Translations under genes and position numbers: made by a program
In this document: positions 22,501 to 53,560 of the stretch, piece after piece
How the letters are laid out: every line of letters begins with the position of its first letter
Numbering within the stretch: position 1 is the first letter of the stretch
The notes under the pieces: model-generated
The model's database searches: none
What the model was told of the DNA's origin: nothing
What the model saw: the letters and a program-made list of their open reading frames with translations, nothing else
Assembly (NCBI GenBank): GCA_023053685.1
Contig: JALIGW010000032.1
Span: 5,149,343 to 5,213,342, forward strand
Source of the DNA: Diadophis punctatus similis
Lineage: Eukaryota > Chordata > Lepidosauria > Squamata > Dipsadidae
DNA length: 64,000 nucleotides
Direction of reading: 5' to 3'

Positions 22501-22777
22501 CATTCTCTGCGTGGCTCCAAAATACTTTGAATATCCGGTCTCCACGAGAGACCGAATCGTCACCTTGTGAGCAGCATGGATACCTATTTACAGCAGGACA
22601 TTCAGGTGTTCATGGATGGGCAACTGAGAAGGACATGGACCCACCTCTGCTTCCAGACACACATGCGATGCATCCAACCATGCATGGTCAAGAAGTGCAA
22701 GCCCGGGAGCTAGCACACGAGACGGGAGGGCGGGGAAGGGGGTGACCTTTTCATCAGCTGGGGGGGGGGGGCGAGAC
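19567..22777. other. unique interval 3' of SIGMAR1, possible 3' UTR in part
   Basis: Mostly non-repetitive apart from a palindromic MITE (20902-21024) and a CA run (21245-21265). It follows the SIGMAR1 stop on the minus strand. A minus-strand ATTAAA is at 19729-19724. Part of it may be SIGMAR1 3' UTR. No coding exon is recognised. Confidence 0.35.
20902..21024. mobile_element. palindromic MITE
   Basis: GAGGTCTTCAAACTTGGCAA mirrored by TTGCCAAGTTTGGGGACCTC around GCATAGCTGGGAG. Confidence 0.8.
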
Positions 22778-23004
22778 TCACTGACTCGTACTGCTGAAGT
22801 ATGTGTTAGCCTCCAAGACCAGGGCCTTGGCATAAACCCGGAGGGTGTAGAAGAGAGTGAGGAAGTCCTGAGTGCTGAAGATCGTGTCAGCGAGGGCAAA
22901 GGTCAGGGTGGAGGGGATGAAGCCTCGGCCATACTCGACCATCCATGTGCCGGCGCTCCACTGCACGGAGGTGACCTCTCCGGAATGGTGGACAATGGTG
23001 TCTC
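22778..23004 (-). CDS. SIGMAR1: SIGMAR1 exon 4 and stop
   Basis: Acceptor CTCCTGCAG, 74 codons from [10 protein letters not shown] to SSTSQ, stop TGA at 22780-22778. Confidence 0.97.
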
Positions 23005-26000
23005 CTGCAGGAGGCAAACAGGCAGCAGTTAGACCCTCACCTTGGGGTTCCCATTCTCATGCAAGCCTCCAGGTGAGGAATCTGCAACTCACCTGGGTAA
23101 TAAATCTCACTTTTAGTTGTTCCCTCTTTCCATTGCCGGAAGGTCCCTGAGATGACCGTGTCGTAAATGTCAGCCCAATAGCGACCTGCCAAGGGGAGAA
23201 AGAACATCTAGACGCTAGTCCCAATTACAGGCAAGGTGGCCAGATCAGCTGAGAAGAGTTTCTAATAGTTTCTGCTTTTTTCTTGTAGTCACTGCCCACC
23301 CTAACGCTGTATAAGCCAGTGTTTCTCAATCTTGTGAACTTTCAGATGCAAAGGTCAACCCATCTTAAAAGTTACCATGGTTGAAAAACACTGCAATAGA
23401 AATTACAGGAGAAACCTGACAAAGTTGACCACTTTTGATAGGATCGAAAAATGTGGGTTAGCATCACCACCAGATGGATTCATAACTGGCTGACCAACCG
23501 CACTCAACGTGTAGTCAATAGAACTGCGTCTACATGGAGGGAAGTATGCAGTGGGGTACCCCAAGGCTCTGTTTTAGGCCCAGTACTATTCATCATCTTC
23601 ATCAATGACTTGGACGAGGGGATAGATGGGGAACTCATCAAATTTGCAGATGACACCAAACTGGCAGGAATAGCCAACTCTCCAGAAGATAGGTTTAAGA
23701 TACAGAAGGATCTTGACAGATTTGAACATTGGGCGCTATCTAACAAAATGAAATTCAATGGTGAAAAAAGTAAGGTTCTACATTTAGGCAAGAAAAACAA
23801 AATGCACAGGTACAGTATATGTGATACCTTGCTCAACAGCAGTAACTGTGAGAGGGACCTTGGAGTCCTAATGGACAACCATTTATAGCAATAGCAATTA
23901 CACTTATATACCGCTTCATAGTGCTTTACAGCCCCCTCTAAGCGGTTTTCAGAGTTCAGCATATTGCCCCCAACAATCTGGGTCCTCATTTTACCCACCT
24001 CGGAAGGATGGAAGGTTGAGTCAACCTTGAGCCGGTGAGATTTGAACAGCTGAACTAGCAGTAGCCTGCAGTGCTGCATTTAACCACTGCACCAACTCGG
24101 CTCTTTTTAACATTTAAACATGAGCCAGGCATGTGTAGCAGCAGCCCAAAAAGCCAAACCAGTTTAGATGCAAGAATTATAAATAAGTTTTGGAAGTGTC
24201 AACGATACAGCTTAAATGTTTTAAGCGCACCGATGGGCAAACAGGCTTTGTCCTAGGAAGTTCATTAAGCTAGGATGACTTTCTGGTTTAGCACCAGAGA
24301 GCTTGTCTTCAAACACAGGAATACATTTCTGTATCCTGTATACTAGAACAATTTGGTCTAGTGACAAAGGACCAGGCTAGAAACCAGAAGAACGGGAGTT
24401 CAAATCCTGCCTTAGGATGACCTTGGGCCAGTCATTCTCATAGCTCAGTCCACCTCAGAGTTGTGGGAAAAATAGGAGGAAGAATTTAGACATGTTCTCC
24501 GTTGTTTGCAAAAATAGTAAAAGTGGGATACAAATAATATATCTACCTACTATCTATCTTAATACACAACTGATGCAAAATAAGGTGGGTGGGATTCTTC
24601 TCACAATGTTCTTTAGCAACATATATTAATTATACAATTACAGGTAGTCCTCCACTTACGACTTACATTGGAGTCCAAAATTTTTGTTGCTAAAGTGAAA
24701 CATTTATTAAGTGAATTTGCTCCATTTTACGATGTTTCTTGCCATAGTTGTTAAGTGAATCACTATAGTTGTTAAGTTACTCAAACTGTTGTTAAGTGAA
24801 TCTGGCTTCCCCATTGATTTTGCTTGTCAGAAGGTTGCAAAAGGGGATCAAGTGACCCTGGGAAGCTGCGACCGTCATAAATATGAGTCAGTTGCCAGGC
24901 ATCTGAATTTTGATGACATGACCCTGGGGATGCTTACAACGGTCGTAAGTGGGAGAACTGGTCATCGGTCACCTTTTGCAGTGTACTGGAGGTTTATAAG
25001 AAAAGACTAGACATCCACCTGTGTGAAATAGTATAGGTTCTCCTGCTTGAGCAGGAGGCTGGACTAGAAGACCTCCAAGGTCCCTTCCAGCTCTCTTCTA
25101 TTCTACTTTGTAACTTTGAACGGTCATTAAGCGAACTGCTGTAAAGTGGAGGACTCGGTGTATTATACTGCCAAGCAAACCCTAAATAACCAATCTTGGG
25201 ATTCTGGCTGGCATGGAGGCCAGGGGGCTCACCCGAGTGGCCGCCAGTGTCGACGGCGGTGCCGAAGAGCAGCACATACTCCGAGAGGGAGGCATGCAGG
25301 AGGCACATGGAGCCCATCCAGCCGCCGGCGTTGACAAACACCCAGCGCAGGTCCTCGTCTGGCAGCACGTGGCCCGGGTGCCTCCGCCGCAGCTCCACGA
25401 TGATCTTGGCAAAGGCCAGCTCGTGGTCCAGGCCTGCAAGGGGGGGAGGGGGGAAGGAGAGGTGCTTGAGCTGGGATGAGCACCATGGGGGCTGGAGTCC
25501 GACCATATCCCCTCCCCAGTGCCCCGCTGAGCACCATGGACATTGAAGTTCACCTGCAACCCCCTCCCGCCTCACTGAGCGCCATGGACATTGGAGTTCA
25601 CCCACATCCCCTCCCCAAGGCTCTACAGAGCACTATGGGGACTGGAGTCCATCTGCACCCCCCTCCTCAGAGCCTTGCTGAGCACCATGGGGACTGGAGT
25701 TCGCCCGCACCCCCTCCCCAGGGCTACGCTGAGCACCATGGGGACTGGAGTCCACCTGCAGCCCATCCCCAGGGCTACGCTGAGCACCATGGGGACTGGA
25801 GTTCGCCCGCACCCCCTCCTCAGGCCTCTGCAGAGCACCATGGCCGCTGGTCCTGTAATAGGCTCCCCCCTCCCCCGCACTGACCGGCGTGGTGCTTGGC
25901 CAGGCGCGCGATCTCCTCAGGCTCGAACTCGAAGCGCCGCGAGGAGGCCCAGCCGCGCAGCGCCTGGATCAGCAGCGCCGCCGCCGCCACCGCCAGCCCC

Positions 26001-26053
26001 AACCGCAAGCCCCGACCGGCCCAGCCCGACCCCGGCCCGGGAAGCCACCGCAT
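22778..26053 (-). CDS. SIGMAR1: sigma-1 receptor (sigma non-opioid intracellular receptor 1)
   Basis: Four coding exons, 26053-25885, 25433-25233, 23185-23093 and 23004-22778, join in phase to 229 codons and a stop. SIGMAR1 is a ligand-regulated chaperone of the endoplasmic reticulum at mitochondrial contact sites, working as an oligomer. A hydrophobic stretch at about residues 17-31 ([15 protein letters not shown]) matches the single N-terminal membrane helix. The cupin-like core follows ([27 protein letters not shown]) and ends in the amphipathic C-terminal helices ([14 protein letters not shown]). The known ligand-contact residues are kept: Tyr109, Asp132 and Glu178, equal to human Tyr103, Asp126 and Glu172. 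The six extra residues all lie in exon 1, near the start. The last residues ([10 protein letters not shown]) differ from human. The gene is transcribed away from GALT, 324 bp from its start codon, from a CpG-rich shared promoter. Intron 2 holds CR1, SINE and Tigger-like insertions. Confidence 0.97.
23093..23185 (-). CDS. SIGMAR1: SIGMAR1 exon 3
   Basis: Acceptor CTTGGCAG, donor CCAG|GTGAGT. Encodes [15 protein letters not shown] and KSEIYYPG. Confidence 0.97.
23420..23885 (+). mobile_element. CR1 reverse-transcriptase segment with intact FADD
   Basis: Open text [37 protein letters not shown] and [13 protein letters not shown]. The catalytic FADD is kept, but both ends are truncated. It lies in SIGMAR1 intron 2, antisense to the gene. 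Confidence 0.85.
23886..24112 (-). mobile_element. tRNA-derived SINE
   Basis: Reverse copy: tail ATACCGCTTCATAGTGC, body CCCCCAACAATCTGGGTCC, B-box-like GAGATTTGAAC and head CCAACTCGGCTC. Confidence 0.8.
24345..24545 (+). mobile_element. MIR-like SINE
   Basis: GGGAGTTCAAATCCTGCC (B-box-like), TGACCTTGGGCCAGTC, CAGTCCACCTCAGAG. Same family as 27845 and 53340. Confidence 0.6.
24641..25160. mobile_element. Tigger-like MITE split by a CR1 fragment
   Basis: The MITE runs GTAGTCCTCCACTTACGAC to GGTCACCTTTTGCAGTG, is interrupted by CR1 text (24985-25100, GGAGGTTTATAAGAAAAGAC to CTTCTATTCTA), and ends TGAACGGTCATTAAGCG. Confidence 0.65.
25233..25433 (-). CDS. SIGMAR1: SIGMAR1 exon 2
   Basis: Acceptor CCTTGCAG, donor TCGG|GTGAGC. 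Encodes [17 protein letters not shown] to [11 protein letters not shown], the most human-like part. Confidence 0.97.
25470..25860. repeat. about 54-bp minisatellite in SIGMAR1 intron 1
   Basis: About seven imperfect units around GCTGAGCACCATGGGGACTG and GAGTTCGCCCGCACCCCC fill nearly all of the 451-bp intron. Confidence 0.85.
25885..26053 (-). CDS. SIGMAR1: SIGMAR1 exon 1 (coding)
   Basis: ATG at 26053, 56 codons plus one base, donor GCCG|GTCAGT. Encodes [10 protein letters not shown], the membrane helix and [11 protein letters not shown]. Confidence 0.95.
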
Positions 26054-26377
26054 CCTCCCGCCGCTCTCGCCTCTCCCGCCGAAGCCGCTGAGGGGACGCG
26101 AGAGAAGGCCGCCCGCCTCGTGGGGGGGGCCGGCCAAGGGCACACCGCGCGCGCTAGGCAGGCCTGGCCAATCGCCGCCCTCGACGCCCTGACGTCCACC
26201 GACGGAGCCAATGAGCGCGGGCGCCAGCGGCGGTGGGCTCCGCCCCCTCCCCGCGCTGGTGGAGTCATGCCAGGCCGCCAATCGCGCGCGAGGCGGTGAC
26301 CTCGCGCTTCCTCCATCAACGCCCCCTCTCTCAAGGTCACGTGGCGCCGGTCACGTGGTCGCGGGAAGGCGGAAGGC
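26054..26377. promoter_or_regulatory. bidirectional SIGMAR1/GALT CpG promoter
   Basis: The 324 bp between the two start codons are dense in CpG, and the density continues into both first exons. CCAAT boxes occur at about 26168, 26208 and 26278. Two CACGTG E-boxes at 26338-26343 and 26352-26357 lie just upstream of the GALT ATG, each in a GTCACGTGG context. No TATA box is seen. Confidence 0.75.
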
Positions 26378-46454
<20,077 letters not shown>

Positions 46455-46865
46455 GGCAGACGGTGGCTCTGTCTGCCCTCTTTGGTGTGGGGCAGTCGGA
46501 CAATCCCTAGCGGCTGAAAAAGAGAGTCTGGAGAACGTCCCAGCTGGAGGGTAAGGGGTCTGTCTTGGGGGCCTGCTGAGAACTTCTCCCGGGAATTGCC
46601 TGACCTCAGGCCGAATGCCAGTCCGGCTGTCCGACTCCACTAAGGCTGTGATGCTGGTGGCCAGTTATGCCAGGACCTCTTCCCTTCCCAAAAGTTCTCT
46701 GCAGAACCGGAGGCTACGTGTCCTGTGGGTCCACAAGAGGCAAGACCCATCCACAGAGAAGGGGGAATTTGGGGAGCCCTCTCCCCAACACCGAGTCTGT
46801 ACCACTTCTGATGGTGGATGGCTGTGCTCCTCTCCTGCCCTGCCCAGGTTCTGAGAGCTGGCACT

Positions 46866-46871
46866 ATTAAA
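46866..46871 (+). terminator. GALT: GALT polyadenylation signal (ATTAAA)
   Basis: ATTAAA 412 bp after the stop, the first good signal downstream. A GT-rich stretch (GGTGAGGCTGGGGTGTTTC) follows within 20 bp. Confidence 0.65.
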
Positions 46872-47117
46872 TCAAGATACTTCGGGTGAGGCTGGGGTGT
46901 TTCTTTTTCTGAACTCTTCCCAAATGATGCTAGGAAGAGTGCAAAGAAGAGCAGCGAAGATGAACGGGACTGGAGGCTAAAACATATGAAGAACGGTTGC
47001 AGGAACTGGGGATGGCCAATTTAATGAAAAGAAGGATCAGGGGAGACATGATAGCAGGCTTCCAATATTTGAGGGGCTGTCCCAAAAAGGAGGGTGGGTG
47101 GGTGTCAGCCTATTCTC

Positions 47118-48000
47118 TTTTTTTAAAAAAAAAATCTTTATTCAGTTTTCAAACGTTAAAAAAACATACATAATAACACACGACATCAAAGAGAAAAAAG
47201 GAAAGGAAAGAAAAAAGGAAAGAAAAGGGGGAAAAAGGAAAAAGAAAATACAAACACTAATGCACAAAAAACAGCATTTCATTTTAACAGCTATACCAGT
47301 GATGGCGAACCTATGGCACGGATGCCACAGTTGGCACGCAGAGCCATATCTGCTGGCACGCGAGCCGTTGTTCTAGCTCAGCTCCAGCACACATGTGCAT
47401 GCCCGCCAGCTGATTTTTGGCTCGTGCGGAGGCTCTGAGAGGGCGATTTCAGCCTCCAGAGGGCCTCCGGGGTGGCAGGGAGAACGTTTTCGCCCTCCCC
47501 AAGCTCCAAGAAAGTGTCTGGAGCCTGGGGAGGGCAAAAAACGGGCCTACAGGGCCCCTGGAAGTTGGGAAATGGGGGAGTGGGGAGGGTCGAGCACGCA
47601 TGCGCAGAAGGGTGGGGCGAGTGGGGAATTTTGAATTATGGGTGTGGGCACGCACATGCGTGCAATAGCACGTGCACGCACTATTTCGGCACCCGAGGAA
47701 AAAAAGGTTCGCCATCACTGAGCTATACCTTTGTGTAACTGAATCCAGTTTTGCAATCAATCTTGCTACATTGGTTACTTTTAACCTTTATCCCTTTTAC
47801 TATTTACTTCAAACTAACCCAAAACGTATTTATACATATTTACATTATTTTTCGTATTTATATTCTCAGATTATGTGCATCAATAATAATCATTTTTATT
47901 GTTATGAAGAAGATGGTAAGGGAAGATTTCTCGGATCAAGTCTTCTTCTGTGTCCATAATTTTAAATTTTTATTTGATTGTAACCAGGAATACCAGAATA
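47118..48000 (-). mobile_element. LINE insertion (L1-like) in CR1
   Basis: T-rich start TTTTTTTAAAAAAAAAATC and a 17-bp duplication of CR1 target (GGTGTCAGCCTATTCTC) on both sides indicate target-primed insertion in minus orientation. The body (TTATACATATTTACATTA) is AT-rich and not identified further. Confidence 0.65.
47297..47720. mobile_element. non-autonomous hAT element
   Basis: CAGTGATGGCGAACC and GGTTCGCCATCACTG ends with a perfect 8-bp duplication AGCTATAC (47289-47296 and 47721-47728). Family of 13037-13635. Confidence 0.9.
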
Positions 48001-48299
48001 GGTGTCAGCCTATTCTCAAAAGCACCTGAAGGCAAGATGAGAAACAATGGATGGAAACTGAACAAAGTAACAATCAACCTAGAACTAAGGAGAAATTTCC
48101 TGACAATCAACCAGTGGAACAACTTGCCTTCAGAAGTTGTGGGTGCTTCTTCACTGGAGGTTTTGAAGAAGGGATTGGACAACCATTTGTCTGGAATGGC
48201 AGAGGGTCTCCTGCTTGAGCAGGGGGATGGACTAGAAGACCTCCAAGGTCCCTTCCAACTCTCCTATTCTGTTATTCTGTTCTGTTAAATAAATAAAAA

Positions 48300-48845
48300 A
48301 AATCTTGAAAACATCTAACAGTGGAGCATCCCCAACTCCAGGTAGTAAACTATTCCATTTCCGTCAGGAATTTCCTCTTCTAGTTTGGATGTCCCTCTGA
48401 GGATTTTCTGCCCATTGCTTCTTGTCCAGCCCTCAGGTGCTATGGAGAGTAAATTGATGGCTTCCTTGTGGTAGCCCTTCAAGGATTAGAAGATGCTATC
48501 AGGCCTCCCCTTCTCAGTTCTAGGTTGCTTCTCTCCTTGTTTAGTTTCCACCCATTGCTTCTTGTCCTGCCCTCAGGTGCTTTGGAGAATAGCTTGACTC
48601 CCTCTTCTTTGTGGCAGCCCCTGAGATATTGGAAGAGTGCTATCATGTCTCCCCTGATCCTTCTTTTCATTAAACTAGACATACCCAGTTCCTGCAACCG
48701 TTCTTCATACGTTTTAGCCTCCAGTCCCCTAATCCTCTTTGTTGCTCTTCTCTGCACTCTTTCTAGAGTCTCAACATCCTTTTTACATCGTGGCGACCAA
48801 AACTGGATGCAGGATTCCAAGTGTGGCCTTACCAAGGCTTTATAG
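48300..48845 (-). mobile_element. CR1 3' segment
   Basis: Minus-strand frame [20 protein letters not shown] and [16 protein letters not shown]; it ends at the palindromic MITE at 48846. Confidence 0.9.
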
Positions 48846-48983
48846 CAGTGTTTCTCAACCTTGGCAGTTTGAAGATGTGTGGACTTCAACTCCCAGAATT
48901 CCACAGCCAGCAACGCTGGCTGTGGAATTCTGGGAGTTGAAGTCCACACATCTTCAAACTGCCAAGGTTGAGAAACACTGCTT
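48846..48983. mobile_element. palindromic MITE, near-perfect
   Basis: CAGTGTTTCTCAACCTTGGC is mirrored exactly by GCCAAGGTTGAGAAACACTG. The arms of about 65 bp meet around CAGCAACGCTGGCTG. Flanks TTTATAG/CTTTATAG suggest a target duplication. Confidence 0.9.
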
Positions 48984-49589
48984 TATAGAGTGGAATTAAC
49001 ACTTCACGTGATCTTGATGCTCTCTGAACTTTTATTAATTCAGCTTCCACGGTACAGTGGTGGAGGACCTGGGGCTAGATCCCCATTTGCAAAAGGGATT
49101 TGCTATACTTCGTGTGAGGTTGAACCTCCCCCAGTGATGGGAAGTGAGGGAGCCGTCGCGGCGTGCCATCTACTCATTTTCACCAACACACTTTTGCGAA
49201 GGTGGTGTGTTTCCACCCAGCATCACACTTAATGTGTGGAGGGACGTGGCTGGTTTTCCTCTTCCATGCAGCTCAGCCCAGCCAGCAGCTCAGCGCTCAC
49301 TCAGGAGCGGTTGAAGTCAATAATATATTTCATATTCGAAAAGGGAATCTAAATATGTATATTCTTTTTTCTTCTTCTGGAGTAATAAATGCTGGGAGTT
49401 TGTTTTGAAGGCGTGATGTTTTATTCATTTTGAGACTCAACGATAAAATTATCGGAAGAGGCCTGCTGGAGGGAAGGATGAAATGTTTCATTATTATTAT
49501 TTTTTTAAAAAGGGTCTTTTTGGTTTTCAAAAAACAAAAAGGGTTGAGAAACGCTGTGGGATCCATCTGACTCAGCCAGCTTTCTCCGG

Positions 49590-49975
49590 TAGTCCTTGAC
49601 GTACGACTGCAATTGAGCCCAAAATTGATGTCGTTAAGTGAGACCTTTGTTAAGTGACTTTTGCCATAGAAACTAAAGCATTATCTGAATCATTGCAGTG
49701 GTTCAGTTAGCCGCACGGTTGTTACGTGAATCCGGCTTCCCCGCTGAGTTCGTGTGTCAGGAGGTCACAAAAGGGGATCACGTGACCCCAGGACACGGCA
49801 ACCATCATAAATATGAGTCAGTGGCCAAGCGTCCCAAATTCTGATCATGTGACCACGGGGGACACTGCAACTATTGTAAGGGTGAAAAACGGACATAAGT
49901 CAACTTTTCTCAGTGCCATTGTAACTTTGAACGGTCACTAAGCAAACTGTTGTAGGTTGAGGACTCCCTGTATAG
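49590..49975. mobile_element. Tigger-like MITE, full copy
   Basis: GTAGTCCTTGACGTACGAC to GTAGGTTGAGGACTCCCTG. Confidence 0.65.
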
Positions 49976-50084
49976 GGCCAGTTTTGCCCTAAGAGAGAAC
50001 TCTGGATTTTTGATCTATTTTACATGCCTAAAAGGGAAAGGGAGTTGCAGGCAGCTTGCAGAATTTGACAGAATGGATGCAATC

Positions 50085-50600
<516 letters not shown>

Positions 50601-50604
50601 TTTT

Positions 50605-50840
50605 TTTGTATGGTGGTGACCAAAACTGGATGCAGTATTTCATGTGTGGCCTTACTAAGGCTTTATAAAGCGGTACTAAATACTTCACATCACTCTATCC
50701 CTCTGTTAATGCAGCCTAAGATTGTGTTGGCTTTTTTGACACTGCAAAAAACCGTGAAAATCCAGTTTCCTTTTGAAAAAGCACCTTTGGGACAACCATG
50801 ACCTGGATGGCTGAGAATCTCAATGGGCCTTTAGCTTTAG
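50605..50840 (-). mobile_element. CR1 fragment and family-A element end
   Basis: CR1 text GTGGTGACCAAAACTGGATG to GATTGTGTTGGC, then AAAAGCACCTTTGGGACAACC, the outer end of the hammerhead A element. Confidence 0.7.
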
Positions 50841-50989
50841 GATGAAGTAAATCCATTTTCCCCAGAGGAGATTTATGAAGGACAAAGCAGAAATAGTTCC
50901 CTTTATGCTTTTGGGAGACCTGTCCTGGGGGGGGTCCAATGAATGGAAATTGCCAGCTGATTCCTTGCAGGGTCCTCTGCCTCTCCCCC

Positions 50990-51215
50990 TCCCCCCACTG
51001 GCCTGATCCTGCGATGCTCACAGCTTGCAAAGGCCGTGAACGGCGTATTTAGAAGTCATCTGGCTGCTAATGGGAGTCACCGCTTTTTATTTCTCTCTCT
51101 CTCCCCTTCTCTGCATCTAAATGGTCAGATTTATTTTTAAAGGCTCGTTTGTAATTAATCTTTACTCTGCCAGAAGGAATTGAGATTCCACTCCTGGAGA
51201 TCACCTGGCCAGATG
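50990..51215. other. unique segment, candidate conserved non-coding DNA
   Basis: No repeat recognised. Balanced composition with homeobox-type TAATTAAT (TTTGTAATTAATC). No open frame of note. Confidence 0.25.
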
Positions 51216-51282
51216 CTTGGTGTGGAAACGACGGTGGGGGCAGCAAAGGCACGGCGGAAGCAGGTGGGAGGGGGCAGATAGG

Positions 51283-51819
51283 TGTTCTGACCCAGCTCCA
51301 CAAATACAACAATCCCTCTGAAGTTAACTCAAAGATTCCTTTATTAGAAGCGCCTGCAGCCCCGGCAAAAAGTTTCTCTCTCAACGCAACAAGTCCGTCC
51401 GGCAGGGAGTGGGAATAGTTGTCTGCCACATCTATTCATCTCCGCCCCCTGCCTTTTATCCCCAGAACTAGGGTGGGGCTTCGCTAGCAGCAGTGGCTTT
51501 TCCATCCCAAGGACCGGCCCATAGATTTCCACTGCTCTCCTCTCCTCTCCTCTGCCTTCTGCACATCTGTGTATCAGGCACTGGACCCAGCTGTTCCTCC
51601 TCTTCCTCATCAGCCACCTCCAGACCTGGGGGTTGTTGATTCTCCATCTGAGAGCTGACGGATGGCCCAGGCTCTGCCTCTGTCTCTCTCTTTGACAGCT
51701 CCATTCCCTCTTTCCCCTTGAAGCTCTCAGGTAGCCCTGATGCTGACCTTGACTCCCACGCCGCCTCTTCCTCCTCTGATTCAGCTGCTGGAGGGGCCGG
51801 CAGCCGACAGGCCACAACA
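51283..51819 (-). mobile_element. solo LTR, family 2 (537 bp)
   Basis: Reverse of 4887-5505 without the GA expansion: TGTTCTGACCCAGC to GGCCACAACA, flanks ATAGG/ATTGG. TATA-like TTTTATCC and CCTTTATTAG mirror the first copy. Confidence 0.8.
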
Positions 51820-52019
51820 ATTGGCCACAGGTTCCTCCTATGACTTTGGGGGTCCTTGCTCTTGCCCCCACCCCCAGTGAGCTGTTGGTCAGAATGAAGA
51901 AGCCAATCGAGGAATGACAAAAGTCTTTTGTTTGTACAGGAAGCCTCGGGCGGTTCATGCCCAAGGAGCACGTCAAAAATCAGACACGGGGATTTTTATG
52001 TCGTACAATTGAATATATT

Positions 52020-52342
52020 TTTATAAACGAACCAAAATCGTTTGATGAACAGTTGCAGGAACTGGGCATGTCTAGTCTAACAAAGAGAAGGACTAGGGGT
52101 GACTTGATAGCAGCCTTCTAGTGCTGCCACAAAGAAGAAGGGGTTAACTTATTTTCCAAAGCACCTGAAGGCAGGATAAGAAGCAATGGGTGGAAACTGA
52201 TCAAGGAGAGAAGCAACCTGGAATTGGGGAGGAATTTCCTGACAGTGGGAATAACTAACCTGAAATTAACGACTTGCCTTCAGAAGTTGTGGGTGCTCCA
52301 TCACTGGAGGTTGGACAGTCACTTGTCTGAAATGGTATAGGG
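52020..52342 (+). mobile_element. CR1 3' end, interrupted by hAT at 52343
   Basis: CAGTTGCAGGAACTGGGCATG to GTCTGAAATGGTATAG; the tail resumes at 53105 (GTATAGAGCTTCCTG to CCTTCCAGCTG). Confidence 0.85.
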
Positions 52343-53104
52343 CAGTGGTTCCCAACATGGAGCCCACGCCACACGGGGGAATTTGATCTTTAATGGGGGC
52401 AATTGGAACCTTCTTTAAACCAAGTTAATGGCCTTTTAGGCTTCCTCTGCGTGTGTAGGAGCTCACTTTTTGAATAGTAAGAATTAATAATAATATTAAT
52501 AAATATAATAATAATAATTAATAATAGCACTTATAGCACTTAGACTTATATACCGCTTCATAGTGCTTTACAGCCCTCTCTAAGCGGTTTACAGAGTTCA
52601 GCCTATTGCCCCCAACAATCTGGGTCCTCATTTTACCCACCTCGGAAGGATGGAAGGCTGAGTCAACCTTGAGCCGGTGAGATTTGAACAGCTGAACTGC
52701 TGAACTAGCAGTCACTGAAGTAGGTTGCAGTGCTGCTTTTAACCACTCCGCCACCTCAGCTCTAATAATAGAAAGAATTGACTACCGTCCCTGTCCTAAT
52801 ATCCCCATGTATTCGTAACCATCTCATGTACTCATAACCATGCTTATACATCTTATGTATTCACAATCATGTCTTAATCATATATACGCTTGACTAATAA
52901 ATAAATAAATAATAAAATAAAATAAAATAAAATAAAATAAAATAATAAAATAAAATAAAATAAAATAAAATAAAATAAAATAAAATAATAAATAAAATAA
53001 AATAAAATAAAATAATAAAATAAAATGTATGTCGCAGGGCAGGGGCATCAGGATTTTAAAGATGCTTAGGTGGGGCATGGCTAAAAAAAGGTTGGGAACC
53101 ACTG
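52343..53104. mobile_element. hAT element with nested SINE and AAAAT repeats
   Basis: CAGTGGTTCCCAACATGG and GGTTGGGAACCACTG ends, target copies GTATAGGG/GTATAGAG (7 of 8). A tRNA-derived SINE (minus, 52535-52765) and a TAAAA-type repeat (52900-53028) expand the interior. Confidence 0.85.
52900..53028. repeat. (AAAAT)n / (AAAT)n microsatellite
   Basis: TAAAA and TAAA units. Confidence 0.95.
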
Positions 53105-53334
53105 GTATAGAGCTTCCTGCCTGAGCAGGGGGTTGGACTAGAAGACCTCCAAGGTCCCTTCCAGCTGTATTCTGATTCTGATTCTAAAATTATGAGATAA
53201 GCTGCCATGAGACTCACCCTTCTCTCAACTAGTATAGGGTCAAGCGTTTTGGAAATTTGGTACATTTAATTTTTAATCTTGCCTTTATTACTCTATAAGT
53301 AAATCAAGGTAGCAAACACTCCTAATACTCCCTC

Positions 53335-53560
53335 ATCCTCCTATTTTCCCCTGCAACAACGACCCTGTGAGGTAGGTTGGGTTGAGAGAGAATGGCTGCC
53401 TCAAAGTCCTGCCTAAAATGGGACTAGAACTCACCATCTCCTGGTGATTGGCCCAAAGTCACCCAGCTGGCTTCTCTGCCTAAGGCGGGACTAGAACTCA
53501 CCGACTCCTGGTTTCTAGGCCAGCACCTTAACCACAACAGGTGCTCTCATTTTCCTGGGC
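53335..53560 (-). mobile_element. MIR-like SINE
   Basis: CGACCCTGTGAGGTAGGTTGG, CCCAAAGTCACCCAGCTGGC, ACTCCTGGTTTCTAGGCC. Confidence 0.65.

Larger units (their letters stand above)
46925..48290 (+). mobile_element. CR1 3' segment broken by nested LINE and hAT
   Basis: CR1 text (GGAAGAGTGCAAAGAAGAGC to GGGTGTCAGCCTATTCTC) stops at 47117 and resumes with the same GGTGTCAGCCTATTCTC at 48001, running to CTTCCAACTCTCCTATTC. Confidence 0.85.

Noticed and set aside
25591..26091. Plus-strand frames antisense to SIGMAR1 exon 1 and intron 1
   Set aside because: CpG-rich shadow frames over a minisatellite and a real exon.
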